Positions 1 to 11,157 of a stretch of 64,000 bases of DNA are shown here, in pieces. The stretch comes from Ligustrum vulgare (taxonomy: Eukaryota; Streptophyta; Magnoliopsida; Lamiales; Oleaceae): positions 23,430,852 to 23,494,851 of the forward strand of contig OY743171.1 of assembly GCA_963555705.1 (NCBI GenBank), written 5' to 3'. Each line of letters opens with the position of its first letter. Within the stretch, counting starts at the first letter, position 1. A model generated the notes under the pieces. It was not told the DNA's origin, ran no database searches, and worked only from the letters and a program-made list of their open reading frames with translations. Position numbers and translations under genes: made by a program.

Positions 1-110
1 CCGAGGATATCTCCCAATCTGGAACATAGCATCCGTATCATATCAGAATGAGAACCAAATGCTAATGCAAACCTAAATACGGAGATCGGCTCCATCAAAA
101 TTCTGAGCAT
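1..110 (-). other. possible exon of an unidentified minus-strand gene
   Basis: Read on the minus strand, one frame stays open from about 110 to the window edge. It gives a protein-like stretch containing FALAFGSHSD and MLCSRLGDIL, directly after a plausible splice acceptor (pyrimidine/T-rich, ending CAG). The open frame needs a preceding exon that ends in phase 2, whereas the last recognised exon of the gene at 522-8468 ends in phase 0. It is therefore either a later exon of that gene after an unseen exon, or another gene. Family not recognised. Confidence 0.25.
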
Positions 111-521
111 ATATAAATGGATACTAGTATCAGTCAAATGAATCTATACCTTTCGCTGGCCTGTCAGATGTTTACAACTGTTTTTGTGGACATTATTATG
201 TTTCATTTTCTATGTTTTACCTAATAATTTTCCTGCGGTATTCTGTATCTTTTTCTTTTTTCAAATATATCTTACTATTTTTCATAAAATTTATAAATTG
301 GAATTTGTGGGGCAGATGTGCAACCCGACAACTGATAAAGCCGTGTCTCATCTCGTATTACCTTCCATGTTTGCCTTTTAAAACATGGAATTACATGTCA
401 GCGGTAAAATGCACACTCAGCTCCAGGATTTATAGTGCGGCATACATGAAAAAGATACGAGAAAATACTTGTGCACCCAAACTAGAAAAAAAAAAAAAGG
501 CTTCCAAATTCAACAACTCAC

Positions 522-3500
522 AGGAAAGAGAAAATCTAAAGCTTCCCATGCTGCATGACGAACAGTTCTTGTTGGATACATAGGGCCACCAGGAGATGTG
601 AAGCTGTACAAACATGTCCTCAGTCGTGTACTTGTTGTCATTCTAAGTTCAAGGCCTGCCAAAAATAGAAAGAAGATTAACCTCCAACTTATATCATATT
701 ACTTCAAAAAGGTTGAAAATCCTTTAATTCTTTGATGTGTGACATCAGCAACTATATATAGAATAGCAGTACCCTGGAGTGCTTTAATTTGTGAAAGATA
801 ATGCAAAAGCACCGGCTCCACCTTCAACTTTTGAATCTGAATAAAATAGATCAAATTTGAGAGGCAAAAGGGAAAAGGTGATATATAAAAGAATAACTAG
901 CAAGGATCACAATCAAATGTACGAAACGACAAAACTATTCAAAAGGTATCTTTGTTTGCCACCTGATCAGATAATTCAATAACAAAAATGTCTGCTGGAC
1001 CCCCAATCAAGAAAGCATTTGGATAATCAGGAAATTGCTTTAAAAAGCTTTCAAGTTTGTCAACTGTGAGAAAACATATGCAAATGTTAGAATGACTATC
1101 GAACAGAAAAACACAAACTCGCTTAAGACGGTGGAATTCACAAACCTGAATCATAAAAAAACATGAACCTTGAGAGGAGAAGAAACAGGTCTTGCTGAAC
1201 CTGAAGAATAATGGAAAGAACATGAGTTAGTGCTGAATCACATTGTCAAAATTTTATCAAGCTTAGAGTCCACAGCATACTAGGAATTCAATGATTATTG
1301 ACTAGAGTCTAGATAAATGACAGACCTGTAGGGGGATCTTCTTCAATCTCTCGGAAACTAGAGCAACATCTTCTAGAAGATACTGTCATAAATCAAAATA
1401 ACGAGAGTTAACAAAAAAGTAGTGATGCAACGGCACTTGATATATTGCATCTTGAAAAAAACAGCTAACCTGAAACAGACTCTGGAAACGCCTTGCATTT
1501 GTTTGGATGTCGATCCTACATATAAGAATTTATTCAATTGAGAAGCGCTCCATCTCTACAGGAGGAAAAATAGAGAAAAATGGAAGTGTCTAATGGACTA
1601 AACCATAAACATATGAGGCTCCTAAAGGAAGAAAACTGAAAGCATACACCCGTCTCTTTTTCTCAGCCTAGATAGCATCATGTCAGCAAACTACTTTAAG
1701 TTACACGTGATTGATAAAACTTCGTACCAGAAGACATTTGTAGCACCTTGGATGAGAGCAGAGGAGTACCGGAGCAGGGCTTCCGGGTTATCAAGCTGAA
1801 CTTCAAATAACTAGAAAATAGAAGAATATGTTATCGAATCAAAGCAATGCAAGAAGTGTGCTCAATTTTGCAAGGTGACAAGTATATGTAAACAAAAATG
1901 GTGCTAGATATTATATACTTCTGCATATAAAGGAAGCCAGCAGCTAGTAAGATGAAATTACATGGATTGAAATAGACAGGGACATATAGAATCAATTCAA
2001 AAAAAAAAGTTCCATCAGGACTTCACCACAACTACACCCTAAACAGTTAAAAATAAAATCGTTCACATAGACATAAATAATACATACCCACTTGTAGAAC
2101 AAAAGGGAAAAAATATTAGAGGCAAATAACCCGCTCCAAAGTTGCACAATCAGATCAAGGATTGATTTTACAATCTGTGGCATTTGAACAAAATGATCGG
2201 CAAGCACGCTATAGAAGCATATTGGGCTCTGACTTGCATCCTCGTCTACCGAGATTGTATCTTCCCCACCAAGAATGATATCTCTTGCAATTAAATGAAG
2301 AAAACAGCAGAGAATCAGACATTACTTTTGGAGAATCTGTATTATATTATGATGTTCTAAGAATCTAAAGCTGTAAAAATTAGAAACATTAGAGTAATTA
2401 TATAATTGTAGCATTCTCCTAATCTCTGAATGTAATTAGTTAGGTTGATCCCTGGTTTGTGGGGATTTATAGGATTATTTAACTTTCCTTAATTAGGCTG
2501 TAATTGTTGTATATGTATGCTCATTGGCCATTGCATTGATTTTTCAAATACACAGAAACATAGTTTGTTTCAACAACACGATTGAGCCAATACCCACCAA
2601 AAGCATCTAATGCAGGAATAAAAAATTGCCTCTTGAACAAAAGGAATAGATACATAAAAAGACAAGACTAACCATTACAAGGGAAATAATTAACTTCAGA
2701 AAGATATTCCAGAACTGCCACATATCATGCATCATTATCTTCATAACCATTCCTACTTGTTTATCTGCATGGGTAGTCTAAAGGTATTCAAGAAGTACAT
2801 TTACTCTGTTTAAAGATCATATATATTATTATTTCTATAGGTTTTATTTCTAAGTTCCCTTTACAAAGGCTAGAAAACAATGGGTAATCTAATGGAGGCA
2901 GTAGATTAAAAATCTATGATGAAGAAAAGACCAAGAGAGAGAAAAAATAAAATAAAACATAAAAGACAGATTTGGCATGACAGGGACCTCGTTGTGTCAA
3001 ATTGTTCTAAAGTATTATACTCACTCAACGTCCAGGGAAATCAATATTAGCTAGCCACACAATAAATTTTACTTGCCCTTCAAATTTGATGTTACTAATT
3101 TTCATTCACCACCATGACGACAGAACAAGTTGATGCCTTGAGCCTTCACAATCTTATTGCTGACTATGCTGTCACAATGATTCTTAAAATTAAACAATGA
3201 ATGCACACCTGATACAGTGATATGCATTATAAGCACATTAAGCTCAAAAGAAAAATAAAAGAAGAAAATGGGGCAAATACGAAGTGCTTTACTCAGGAAT
3301 TCTGCATAAGTGTGAAACAAATCTTATTTTGTCTTGAAAATTTTGTGAAACATGGAACATAAGTTAATTCTTAAGGAAAAGATTGCTTTAAAAAGTAGCA
3401 TGTCCCACAAATTTTCTTTTTCCCCATTTCCTTCAAACTGAAAACGTAAAAATGAAAAAGAAAAGAGTCAAGAGTTAAGGAGTCTCTACGCCCACATTCA

Positions 3501-6500
3501 GGTGCAAGGAATAGGGGTAGTTAATATCATAATCTTAACAATTTGAAAATGATGAGCAAACTTGTGGTTCTGAACTCATTGACAGTAATTAGTAACATAG
3601 CAATAACTCACAAGTATACATTTAGAGTCAAGTTATAGTTTGAAATACAGGCAGTCAATAGTTAGCATCCCCGGCTTCATCCCTCCAAACCAAAAAAAAA
3701 AAGCCAATGGCCAAGCATTTGGACCTTCTGGTTTTAAGTTGAAAGAGTCGGAGCCAGCCTTTGGGCTGTGGTTGGCTCCAGCCCACTAGTAAAAAAAAAT
3801 AAAAAATTATTAGGGAACAATACATGTGTCAAGCTTTTATACAATCACAATTCATAACTAGAAAACAATTTTGATTCTTTCATTAATTAGGTGGGGGTGT
3901 GTGTGTGTGTCTATGACCATGAAATCATGCAATCCGTTACACAAGCTTTCCATATGAAACAAAACTCTCCAATTAATCTTTGTTTGAAGAGCTGCAAAAC
4001 ATATTAGATGCAGAAACCAGCCGGAGAGCACAAATATACAATCCCCGCTGTCAAAATTTGCTAATTACGATATCAAAGATACACGAGGTCACACAATCAT
4101 CATAACCATGCTCTCCGATGCACCACCACCATCACAATCTCCGACTCACCACCACCACTACCATACTCACCATCATCTCTGACGAATACTACAGCCACCA
4201 CCACGAACTATTACATATGACCTAGTCCTTACATGTGACCTGAGAAATTGAACATGTGACCTGATGAACTAAACCTCTGACTTGAGAAAATGAACGAGTG
4301 ACCTGAGAACTGAATGTGTAACTTTAGAACTATAATGAATGTAAACGTGTGACGAGAGACCTATAATGAATGTGACTTGAGACCACACATGTGATCTGAC
4401 CACAACCACCACCGTATCGACCGAATCAAACCGCTACAGCCAGAAGAGTAAAAACAACCAGCTCCACCCCATCATCGAAACAATAGACATGCCCCACAAC
4501 TACCTTCACCACACTGTTGTGAGATCAACGACACCATATCACAAAGCATCAACCATCTACTTATCCACCTACACCATAGCCAAACACCACACACTAAACC
4601 AATCGTCTACTCCTCCACGTCCATTACACATCGCCAACAGTCAACACTTCTGATTGCACCACCACACCACACCACACCACACCACATCGCAATACCATCG
4701 CACCACAACACATTCAATTGAAATTAAAATCAATTAGGGATCTACAACACACCGGCAAACAGATCTTCCAGTATTCTTTTCTTTGTCCCGTTATCCCTGC
4801 CAACTACCACAAGTCAATTTGAATATATTCAGCAGTTAGACTATTCATTATTAGAAGTATAGTATAAATTTGTGACACACAACGAGAGCCAAAGTTGATA
4901 AGAAGTTTAAAGGCAATACTCTTCTGCTTATTGGTAAATGAATCATGTTAAATGACTCATAAAACTGTAATGATTTTTTGATTCACGGGTCTCAGACTGG
5001 TAGAACAAGTTTCCTAAAACTAAAACAACAACAAAAACAAAAACTCCCATTAATTTAGGGTCAACTACGTGAATCTTCATTTGTCAATCATTTGATCCAA
5101 AACTGACGCTACTCAAAAATCCAATAGAATCAAATTTTATGCAAACACCTCAAGCCATCTTATTTTGATGGAAGTCTTCTTCTTCAACTATTCCAACATG
5201 TTCTACTAGATAGTGATGTTTAAAAGGCCAGAATCCAATATTGAGGCATTCTGCCTCACGAAGCCATACATGGGGCAAAAAAAGCTAAGAGTATTAAGCC
5301 TTGAGCCTTAATGTAGACAAGTAAAATAATACACAGTGTAATAAACCATAAATCATTTTAAAAATTTGTAATAAGAGTTTTTAATGAACTCAAAAGTCTA
5401 TTTAAAGTTAAAAATGAAATGGATCAACCTATCAGCAAATAATAAATTAATAAAATAACAATCACATAACAAGACAATTAATCCAAAAATAAAATAAAAG
5501 TCCAATACAAATTAACAAGTGACATTATAATTAAGAATCTTGCTTGGTTTGAATTTAAAAAGGGAAAGAGTGGAAAAAAAAAAAAAAAATAGAAAATAAA
5601 ATGAGGCTACGTGTCGCATGCCTTGTGTCATCAATCAATGCAGTTTAAAATTTGCAATTTCATGTTAGTTGTAGGATTAAGGGCTACGGTGTATATGAGC
5701 TCTCACTTGTTCTGTTCTCTTAGTTTTTATGGTCGGTTTGTGTTTTAACAATTCAAAAAGGCCCTTAAAATATTCAGGTTTATGAAAATCAGTTTGGAAA
5801 AAAAAAAAAAAAAAAAAGCTTAGAAAGAGAACATCACTGAGTTGTCATAAGGCATATTTCTCAGCAAGTTGAGACATGGCCTCAAAACGGTAATTAAAGA
5901 ATAAAGAGTGAGCTTTGAAACTTCTAACAAATGTGTTACGTGTGGTATGCCTTATGGTGTAAAGATAGGATGCTTTTGAAAACATTGCAAGATTGCACAG
6001 CTTTTGTGAGTAAGAGCATCTGCAGTCGTGGTGTATTTTAGATGTAATTGGTGATTTAGTACTTCAAATTTGCTGGAATGATCTTCAATGAGGAGGTTTA
6101 AACTAGATGTATTATAAGTTTCCAGCCAAAAATGTATATTTGGATGCACATTTGCATCCAATTTTGGCCCACTACTGTGCGCATTCTGGGCGTGAATTGA
6201 AGAAAATTTACATGGATTTATGTGGTTTAATCCGCATATATCCATATGAATGCATTAATATATCCCATATATGAGGATATAACCCCATATATTGGGATAA
6301 TTGAAATAGTGCATGCACAAGCTCTTTTAAGAGCCTTTTAAATTAAAATTAATTTCTTAATTTCTTAACCAAATTTTAAAATTTTTAGATCGATTTGTTC
6401 GTAATTTACATATAAATAGATACTGTTCAAAATAAAATAAGTTAATAAATTTACGAGTCAGAATATTTGTGCAAAGTTAGAAAAATAATGAAATTTGTAA

Positions 6501-8468
6501 GTTTTAATTTTAATTTTAATCTACCATTGGAGTACAATTTTGATTTAGATTCACCGAGATGTATATTTTGATGTAAAAGTGATTTTTGGAATGTAAATTT
6601 ATACCACCACTGGAGATGCTCTAAGAGTTTCTTTAAATTGAATGATGGGATAATAAATTGACCCAAACATCTAAGTTGTTTCCTTTATTTTCTCCTTAAT
6701 TGATGTTACTTTCAATTGTCCACGTGATATCCTAATTTCTTATTTTGTCAATTATTATGTGGGCCTTAAATGCATCTTACATTCAGGTTCACTTATGAAC
6801 CTTTTGTTATTCTACGCACAGTTCTACTTAACCTAAACATAAAATTCCATAGTCCTTATCCCCTCCTAGACTTGCTAAAAATTAGTTTATCAACAAAAAT
6901 ATGTAATAAACGGATCTCAGTTTGATCTCCATGAAGTATTGTCAAAACTTTGCGAACTCTTTGCATATATGGAAATGGTATTAAATGTGATTATATCCAT
7001 TCTCAAATAAAAATAAAATAAAAAAATCATGAAGATAATTTTGTGTTGGCATGTGGCTTTTCTTGCAATGTTTATCCAATGTACTAAACATTATCTTTCT
7101 TGACATTCAGTGTCCAGCCTCGTCGAAGTTCATACTATATAAAACTCAAGATCAGGTGATTTAACCTCACGTTTGGCCAACCTCTTCAAGGTTTCAGTGG
7201 CCAACCTCCTCAAGGTTTCAGAAACAATCTTAACCACGGAATTTACACGAAACTCATAGTGTGGCAGTTAAATTTTATCTTTATAAGGACCCTAAATTAA
7301 TTTTGAGATTTCAGTGGCACATTCTTGTATAACGTCTTCCCAGCATAAATTGCTTCGCCAAAAATGATGAAAAATGGCTTCTGTTTACCTGTATGATCTG
7401 TCCATCATATGTTTTGTTTCAAGTCAGTATAACATTCTCTAGGATCCCCATTCAGTCACGAACATATGAGTTAGTAAATGAACGAGTACTTTATGGCCAA
7501 TAGAGTTAGTTGATTAAATCAATAGGTGACAAACACATAATCTGTTAATGCAATCAATAGGAGACAAGCCCATAATCTATCTATGCAATATCCATATCTG
7601 ATTGTGGAAAATTAGTTCCTTTAAGCCCTTCTTAAGAATAAAAGGAGAACCAATAAATTATCTTGCCCACATATGCTCCTAAAGCACGCTGCAGCAGCAC
7701 AAGTACATCCCAATATGTAACGATCAATTCACTACCAATAGAGCTCCTATGCAAAATCCAGAACTCGGAAAGAACTGCTCACAAGAATTACTCAGTTAAT
7801 TTGATACTCTCTCTATCTTTACTGGCTTTCCTTTTTCATTCGTCCCTATAGGCCAATTTACCTGTTGAGAGAATAGTTGATCTCTTAGTTTCTAAAATGA
7901 CTATTTAATATGCTTTGATTCGAACTATCCTATCTAAACCATTATTTAATGTGGGGGGTAAATTAGAAAAATTATAAGTAAAATTTATATTTCCAACTAT
8001 ATGAATTACATTTTCATAATCTCGGGAGAGATGGAAGCAAACCATGGGACGGAGGAGTAGTATTCTCTATTCGACCATGACTACTCATTTCCCATCCAAA
8101 CTTTTCCTCCTCAAATTCAATTCAAGGGTGTATTAATACCAAATTCATACATGAACAAAATTAACCAATAAAATGAATCATTTACTTATCAATTTACCTT
8201 TAGCACGATCATCAATTTCCAAAGCTATATCCGCTAATAACTCCTGCAACAAATTACGCCTCTGCGATGTCGATGATAATGCCTACACCATGATTCCAAC
8301 ACAAAAAACCAATAAATACGGTAAAATACATGATCAGAGTGCAATTACATAATATGCAAGAAAATATATATATACAAACACTGTACATACACGTTGAAGC
8401 TTCTTCTCAATTTCTTGAGTAAGAGCCGTCAGATAAGCCGAGCTACGAGCCGTCGACGCAGGACGCAT
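522..8468 (-). CDS. conserved plant protein of unknown function, ten exons, 3' end outside window
   Basis: Ten coding exons join in one frame with GT-AG borders: 8391-8468, 8198-8282, 2088-2281, 1728-1810, 1470-1515, 1326-1382, 1146-1200, 963-1063, 773-836 and 522-655. They give 299 residues and continue to the left of the window. The start MRPASTARSSAYLTALTQEI is the only ATG in frame before exon 1's donor. Recognisable blocks are LFEVQLDNPEALLRYSSAL, FWIDIQTNARRFQSLFQ, VDKLESFLKQFPDYPNAF followed by LIGGPADIF, and STRLRTCLYSFTSPGGPMYP near the end of the visible part. No stop or frameshift occurs and every exon phase fits, so the gene is probably functional. The sequence resembles, from memory, a low-copy land-plant family annotated only as uncharacterised (possibly the Arabidopsis At1g73970 type). 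No catalytic motif, signal peptide or membrane segment was seen. Only the first intron past exon 2 (5.9 kb) is unusual. Gene structure is fairly certain; function is unknown. Confidence 0.85.
2431..2576 (+). repeat. possible short LTR or LTR fragment in intron
   Basis: The stretch begins TG and ends CA. Its composition (TTAGGTTGAT, GGATTTATAGGATTATTTAA, then a TTTTCAAATACACAG-like end) is typical of Ty1/copia LTR ends in plants. No matching target duplication or primer site was found, so it could equally be unrelated intron sequence. Confidence 0.22.
4205..4400 (+). repeat. diverged minisatellite, TGTGACCTGAGAA-type units
   Basis: About eight imperfect copies of a unit built on TGTGACCTGAGAA (spacing roughly 20-30 bp, often followed by CTGAATG or CTATAATGAATG) follow one another. 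The region sits next to a CACCAC-rich tract in the long intron. The units differ by substitutions and small indels, which suggests an old expansion. Confidence 0.6.
4657..4684 (+). repeat. ACACC/CACCA microsatellite
   Basis: Five-base repeats of the CACAC type run for about 28 bp without interruption. The surrounding 4120-4700 is generally CAC- and CCA-rich on the plus strand. Confidence 0.8.
6014..6621. mobile_element. MITE, PIF/Harbinger-like (608 bp)
   Basis: The left end GAGCATCTGCAGTCGTGGT and the right end ACCACTGGAGATGCTC are inverted repeats of each other. TAA flanks both sides (6011-6013 and 6622-6624). A three-base TAA/TTA duplication plus short inverted ends is the PIF/Harbinger signature. 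There is no coding capacity, so it is non-autonomous. A relative with the same ends lies at 53539-54017. Confidence 0.8.
7175..7222 (+). repeat. 24-bp perfect-register tandem pair
   Basis: Two adjacent 24-bp units, each GGCCAACCTC followed by T/C and TCAAGGTTTCAG, differ at only two positions. They lie inside the long intron. No function is apparent. Confidence 0.85.
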
Positions 8469-8811
8469 TCTTCCACCAAAAGTCCGATACCTATAAGGAT
8501 AACTTGAAACAAACAATAGCTATCCCTCACCTATTAAAAATACATACTTTATGGGTTGTGAAAACTCTTTCAGACTAGAATGCTGCAGAATTTTCAAATC
8601 TGGAAGAAATTACTTTCCGTACCGACAGATTGATTATCAACTATTTTCTTATACGCAACGCAAGTGAGTAAAAATTATTGGGAAAAAATGATTAAAATAA
8701 GCGATTATTTGCGAGGTGGCGTGAATGGAAGGAAACGCTCAGGAGATGGCCCAACCGTGGATGATCTCGTTCCCTACATCTTTATCTTTTAGGGTGTATT
8801 CTTTTTAAATT
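8469..8811 (-). promoter_or_regulatory. 5' leader and promoter region of the conserved gene
   Basis: This is the sequence directly upstream of the start codon at 8466-8468 on the minus strand. It is bounded by a MITE-like repeat from 8812. No clear TATA box was recognised, so the transcription start cannot be placed. The assignment rests on position alone. Confidence 0.4.
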
Positions 8812-8987
8812 TAATATGGAATGTTTTGTGTCAAATCAATGAATTGAAATTATTTGTGTTTTCTAGATAAAATGAAGGGTTAAAAATTAGAAAGAGGAAA
8901 TGTGGATGATTAAAAAGTGGTATGGAAAATTGTGTAAATTAAATTTTTCTAATGATTCCAATTAATATCCTAACCGAACACATATTT
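8812..8987. mobile_element. possible small MITE
   Basis: The left end GGGTGTATTCTTT and the right end, which reads TGTGTTCGGTTAGG when inverted, are imperfect inverted repeats about 175 bp apart. The interior is AT-rich and non-coding. No clean target duplication was found. Confidence 0.35.
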
Positions 8988-9218
8988 ATAGGTGGCTTTA
9001 TTACCGTCATAAAATTATTTTTGACACCACTTTTTTATATATTTTTCTTATTTATAGAATAAACATAAATGAAATTATTGAAATAACCCTTTTAATTCTC
9101 TCTCACATAATTTTTTTTTTTAACAATCCCTACATACACCACAATCATAATTTATACGTTCAAACAACACTGAACAACAAATCACCAACTGAGAATTCAG
9201 CTGAATTAGGAACACTAA

Positions 9219-10243
9219 GGCTGCGTTCTCTTTGGCGTTTTCCAGTCGTTTTCCGTTTTTCATTTTCGAAAACGCGAAAAACGCGTTCTCTTGCGCCATT
9301 TTCGAAAATAATTTTCGAAAACGTTTTCAAAATTTGTAAAGGTTTTCCACGTTTTCCGAAATTTATAACTATTAAGTGGAAAACGCAGAAAACGCGCGTT
9401 TTCCACTTAAAAAAATCAAAAAAATTTAAAATTTGTCAAAATTTATCATTTTTAATTACATTATTGGTCCCTAATTTTCAAAACTTGTCATTTTAATCCT
9501 CAAATTTTGAAATTTCTTTCGAAAATACCATAATTTATTTGCAACTTAGGTCCCTCAACTTAAGATTTTGTGCACATTAGTTTACAAATTTTACTTTTCT
9601 TTCAATTTAATCATTCTCGTATTTGCTTTATAGGTCATTGTCTTCAAACATGTATAACTTTTGATGTACAACTCCGAATTGCACTCTGTTTTTTGCGTCA
9701 AATTTCAAATTCAACCATCTTTCTGATGACGTATCATGTGCTTAATTATTAAACATTTTTTTTTTTACTTTTGTATTGTAGACACTTATTTTGTAAGAGC
9801 ATCATTAATTAACGTAAATTAATTTTTGCAAATTTTATTGAAACTTAAATTTTAAACGTTATGAGTGCTTACTAGAAGGATGTATATATATAAAGTATTA
9901 AATGGAACGATTACTTTAGAAGGACAATATGAATGTTTGAACTTTTTTTGTATAACCAATTTGTGTGATAGGGGTTATTTCATTTATTTTTGTTGTGTAA
10001 CTCAAATATGACATCTTTATTTCATTTATATTCACAAACAATATAATTACAAGTATACAGAAATAATTTTCTTCAAAATTTTAAATAGAACGCGTTTTCC
10101 AGTTTTTCATTTTCGAAAACAATTTTCAGAAATAACAAACCAAACGCGTTTTCAGCAATTTCGAAAAAAGTCGCAGAAAATGGAAAACAGAAAACATTTT
10201 CGAAAATGAAAACAGGAAACTGAAACACAAAGAGAACACAGCC
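9219..10243. mobile_element. non-autonomous TIR transposon, 1025 bp, TAA duplications
   Basis: The ends GGCTGCGTTCTCTTTG and, inverted, GGCTGTGTTCTCTTTG match, and similarity continues inward for roughly 50 bp with mismatches (repeated CGTTTTC / TTTTCGAAAA motifs). TAA lies on each side (9216-9218 and 10244-10246). Three-base TAA duplications point to PIF/Harbinger, though other TIR groups cannot be excluded. The middle (9440-10080) has no transposase-like frame. Confidence 0.75.
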
Positions 10244-10246
10244 TAA

Positions 10247-10414
10247 AAATCCTCCTCCAAAACCTTCTTTCTAATCAAGTCAATGGGCAACAGACGTCTC
10301 ACAATCACAAAATATTTTGTGGACTATCGTCTTCAACCACCGGAGGCCTAGAAGAGGTGGCTACGTGCCGGCCATTGCCCACTAGAGATAAGCTATTATC
10401 TCTAGCCTGAAAAC
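10247..10414. other. short spacer between TIR element and ERF relic
   Basis: This probably contains the 3' untranslated part of the ERF relic on the minus strand. Nothing else was recognised. Confidence 0.4.
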
Positions 10415-10723
10415 TCAGTTCTTTGAGCACTCCAGTCTAGAGAGTAATTTTATCACTAGAGTGCCTAACAAAGAGACCCGCCGGTGATCGGAAGGAAGGT
10501 TGAGATCCAAGTGATGACCAAGCGGCAGCATCGAAAAGTTGGTATTTGCCTTGGTATCGCAGAGGGACCTGGTGGCGTCGTCGTAAGCTAGTACAGCTTC
10601 CTCAGGGGTGTCAAAAGTGCCCAACCAAACCCGGGTTTTCTTCCACGGGTCACGTACATCCACCACGTACTATTCCCAGGGACACTTCCTTACTCCTCGG
10701 TAGTGCTCATGAGTGGAAGCCAT
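10415..10723 (-). pseudogene. AP2/ERF repressor-type transcription factor, one stop inside the AP2 domain
   Basis: The minus frame starts at ATG 10721-10723 with MASTHEHYRGVRK, the opening of an AP2/ERF DNA-binding domain. It meets a TAG stop in the place of the lysine in the usual PWGKY core. It then runs open to 10415 through [32 protein letters not shown] and KANTNF. ERF proteins bind GCC-box promoters in the nucleus. After the domain comes HLDLNLP, which fits an EAR repression motif (LxLxL/DLNxP), as in ERF group VIII repressors. At about 103 codons it is much shorter than the usual 150-250. There is almost no N-terminal arm and only a short tail. The glycine before the stop is also changed to glutamate, so two substitutions altered the core. 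The frame is otherwise clean, suggesting recent loss, a retained fragment, or a sequencing error at one base. It lies between the TIR element and the Helitron end. Confidence 0.82.
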
Positions 10724-11035
10724 TTCCAGAAGAGAAGATTCAAGAAAGAATAAAGAAAGGATTTTGCTCACACGGATGTAGCAACCAAAGTCAATGGGCA
10801 AGTTGCTCAAGCAAATTGTATTGTCTGCAGAGATCCTATTGGAGACAAAGCACGGATTGTGGTGTATAGTGTATATACTCTTTCTTCACCAATTTTTTGC
10901 TTCTTCACATTTTAATTCATTTAGGGTTATAATTGTAAATTAATAGTGGTGTATATATAAAAAAATGTATTTTAAGTAGGGTGTATTTATAATGTGGTGT
11001 GGTAAATAAAAAGTATAGTGGTATATATATATATA
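10724..11035. other. spacer between ERF relic and Helitron 3' end
   Basis: AT-rich sequence with a dinucleotide (TA) run just before the Helitron terminus. It would contain the promoter of the ERF relic. No gene or element ends were recognised. Confidence 0.4.
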
Positions 11036-11063
11036 CTAGTTCATCCACCCGTGCGATGCACAG
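11036..11063 (-). other. Helitron 3' terminus: hairpin plus CTAG
   Basis: The minus strand reads TGTGCATCGCACGGGTG, a short stem-loop (GTGC/GCAC), then CTAG followed by T. The same tail recurs, in varying condition, at 50294, about 52310, about 52930, 57441 (plus strand) and 60335. Confidence 0.88.
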
Positions 11064-11157
11064 ATTTATTATTTTACGGTAGAAAAATTCTACCAAAAAA
11101 GAGAAACACATAGGTAAATTTTATCTATATTATATGCAAATAGTATTACATGATCGT

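Larger units (their letters stand above)
2282..8197 (-). other. very long intron 2 of the conserved gene
   Basis: The interval lies between two exons whose phases match (exon 2 ends in phase 1, exon 3 supplies the missing two bases), so it is one 5.9 kb intron. It has no convincing coding region. It holds a MITE (6014-6621), a possible LTR fragment (2431-2576), a diverged minisatellite (4205-4400), CAC-rich and GT-rich simple repeats (about 3895-3911, 4120-4200, 4657-4684), long A runs (about 5575-5590 and 5798-5817), a 24-bp tandem pair (7175-7222) and a small hairpin near 3752-3781. Splice competence across such a length is common in plants but was not tested. Confidence 0.7.

Noticed and set aside
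5952..6666. Minus frames of 97 and 71 codons in the gene intron
   Set aside because: Both lie in or over the MITE at 6014-6621 and show no protein-like pattern.
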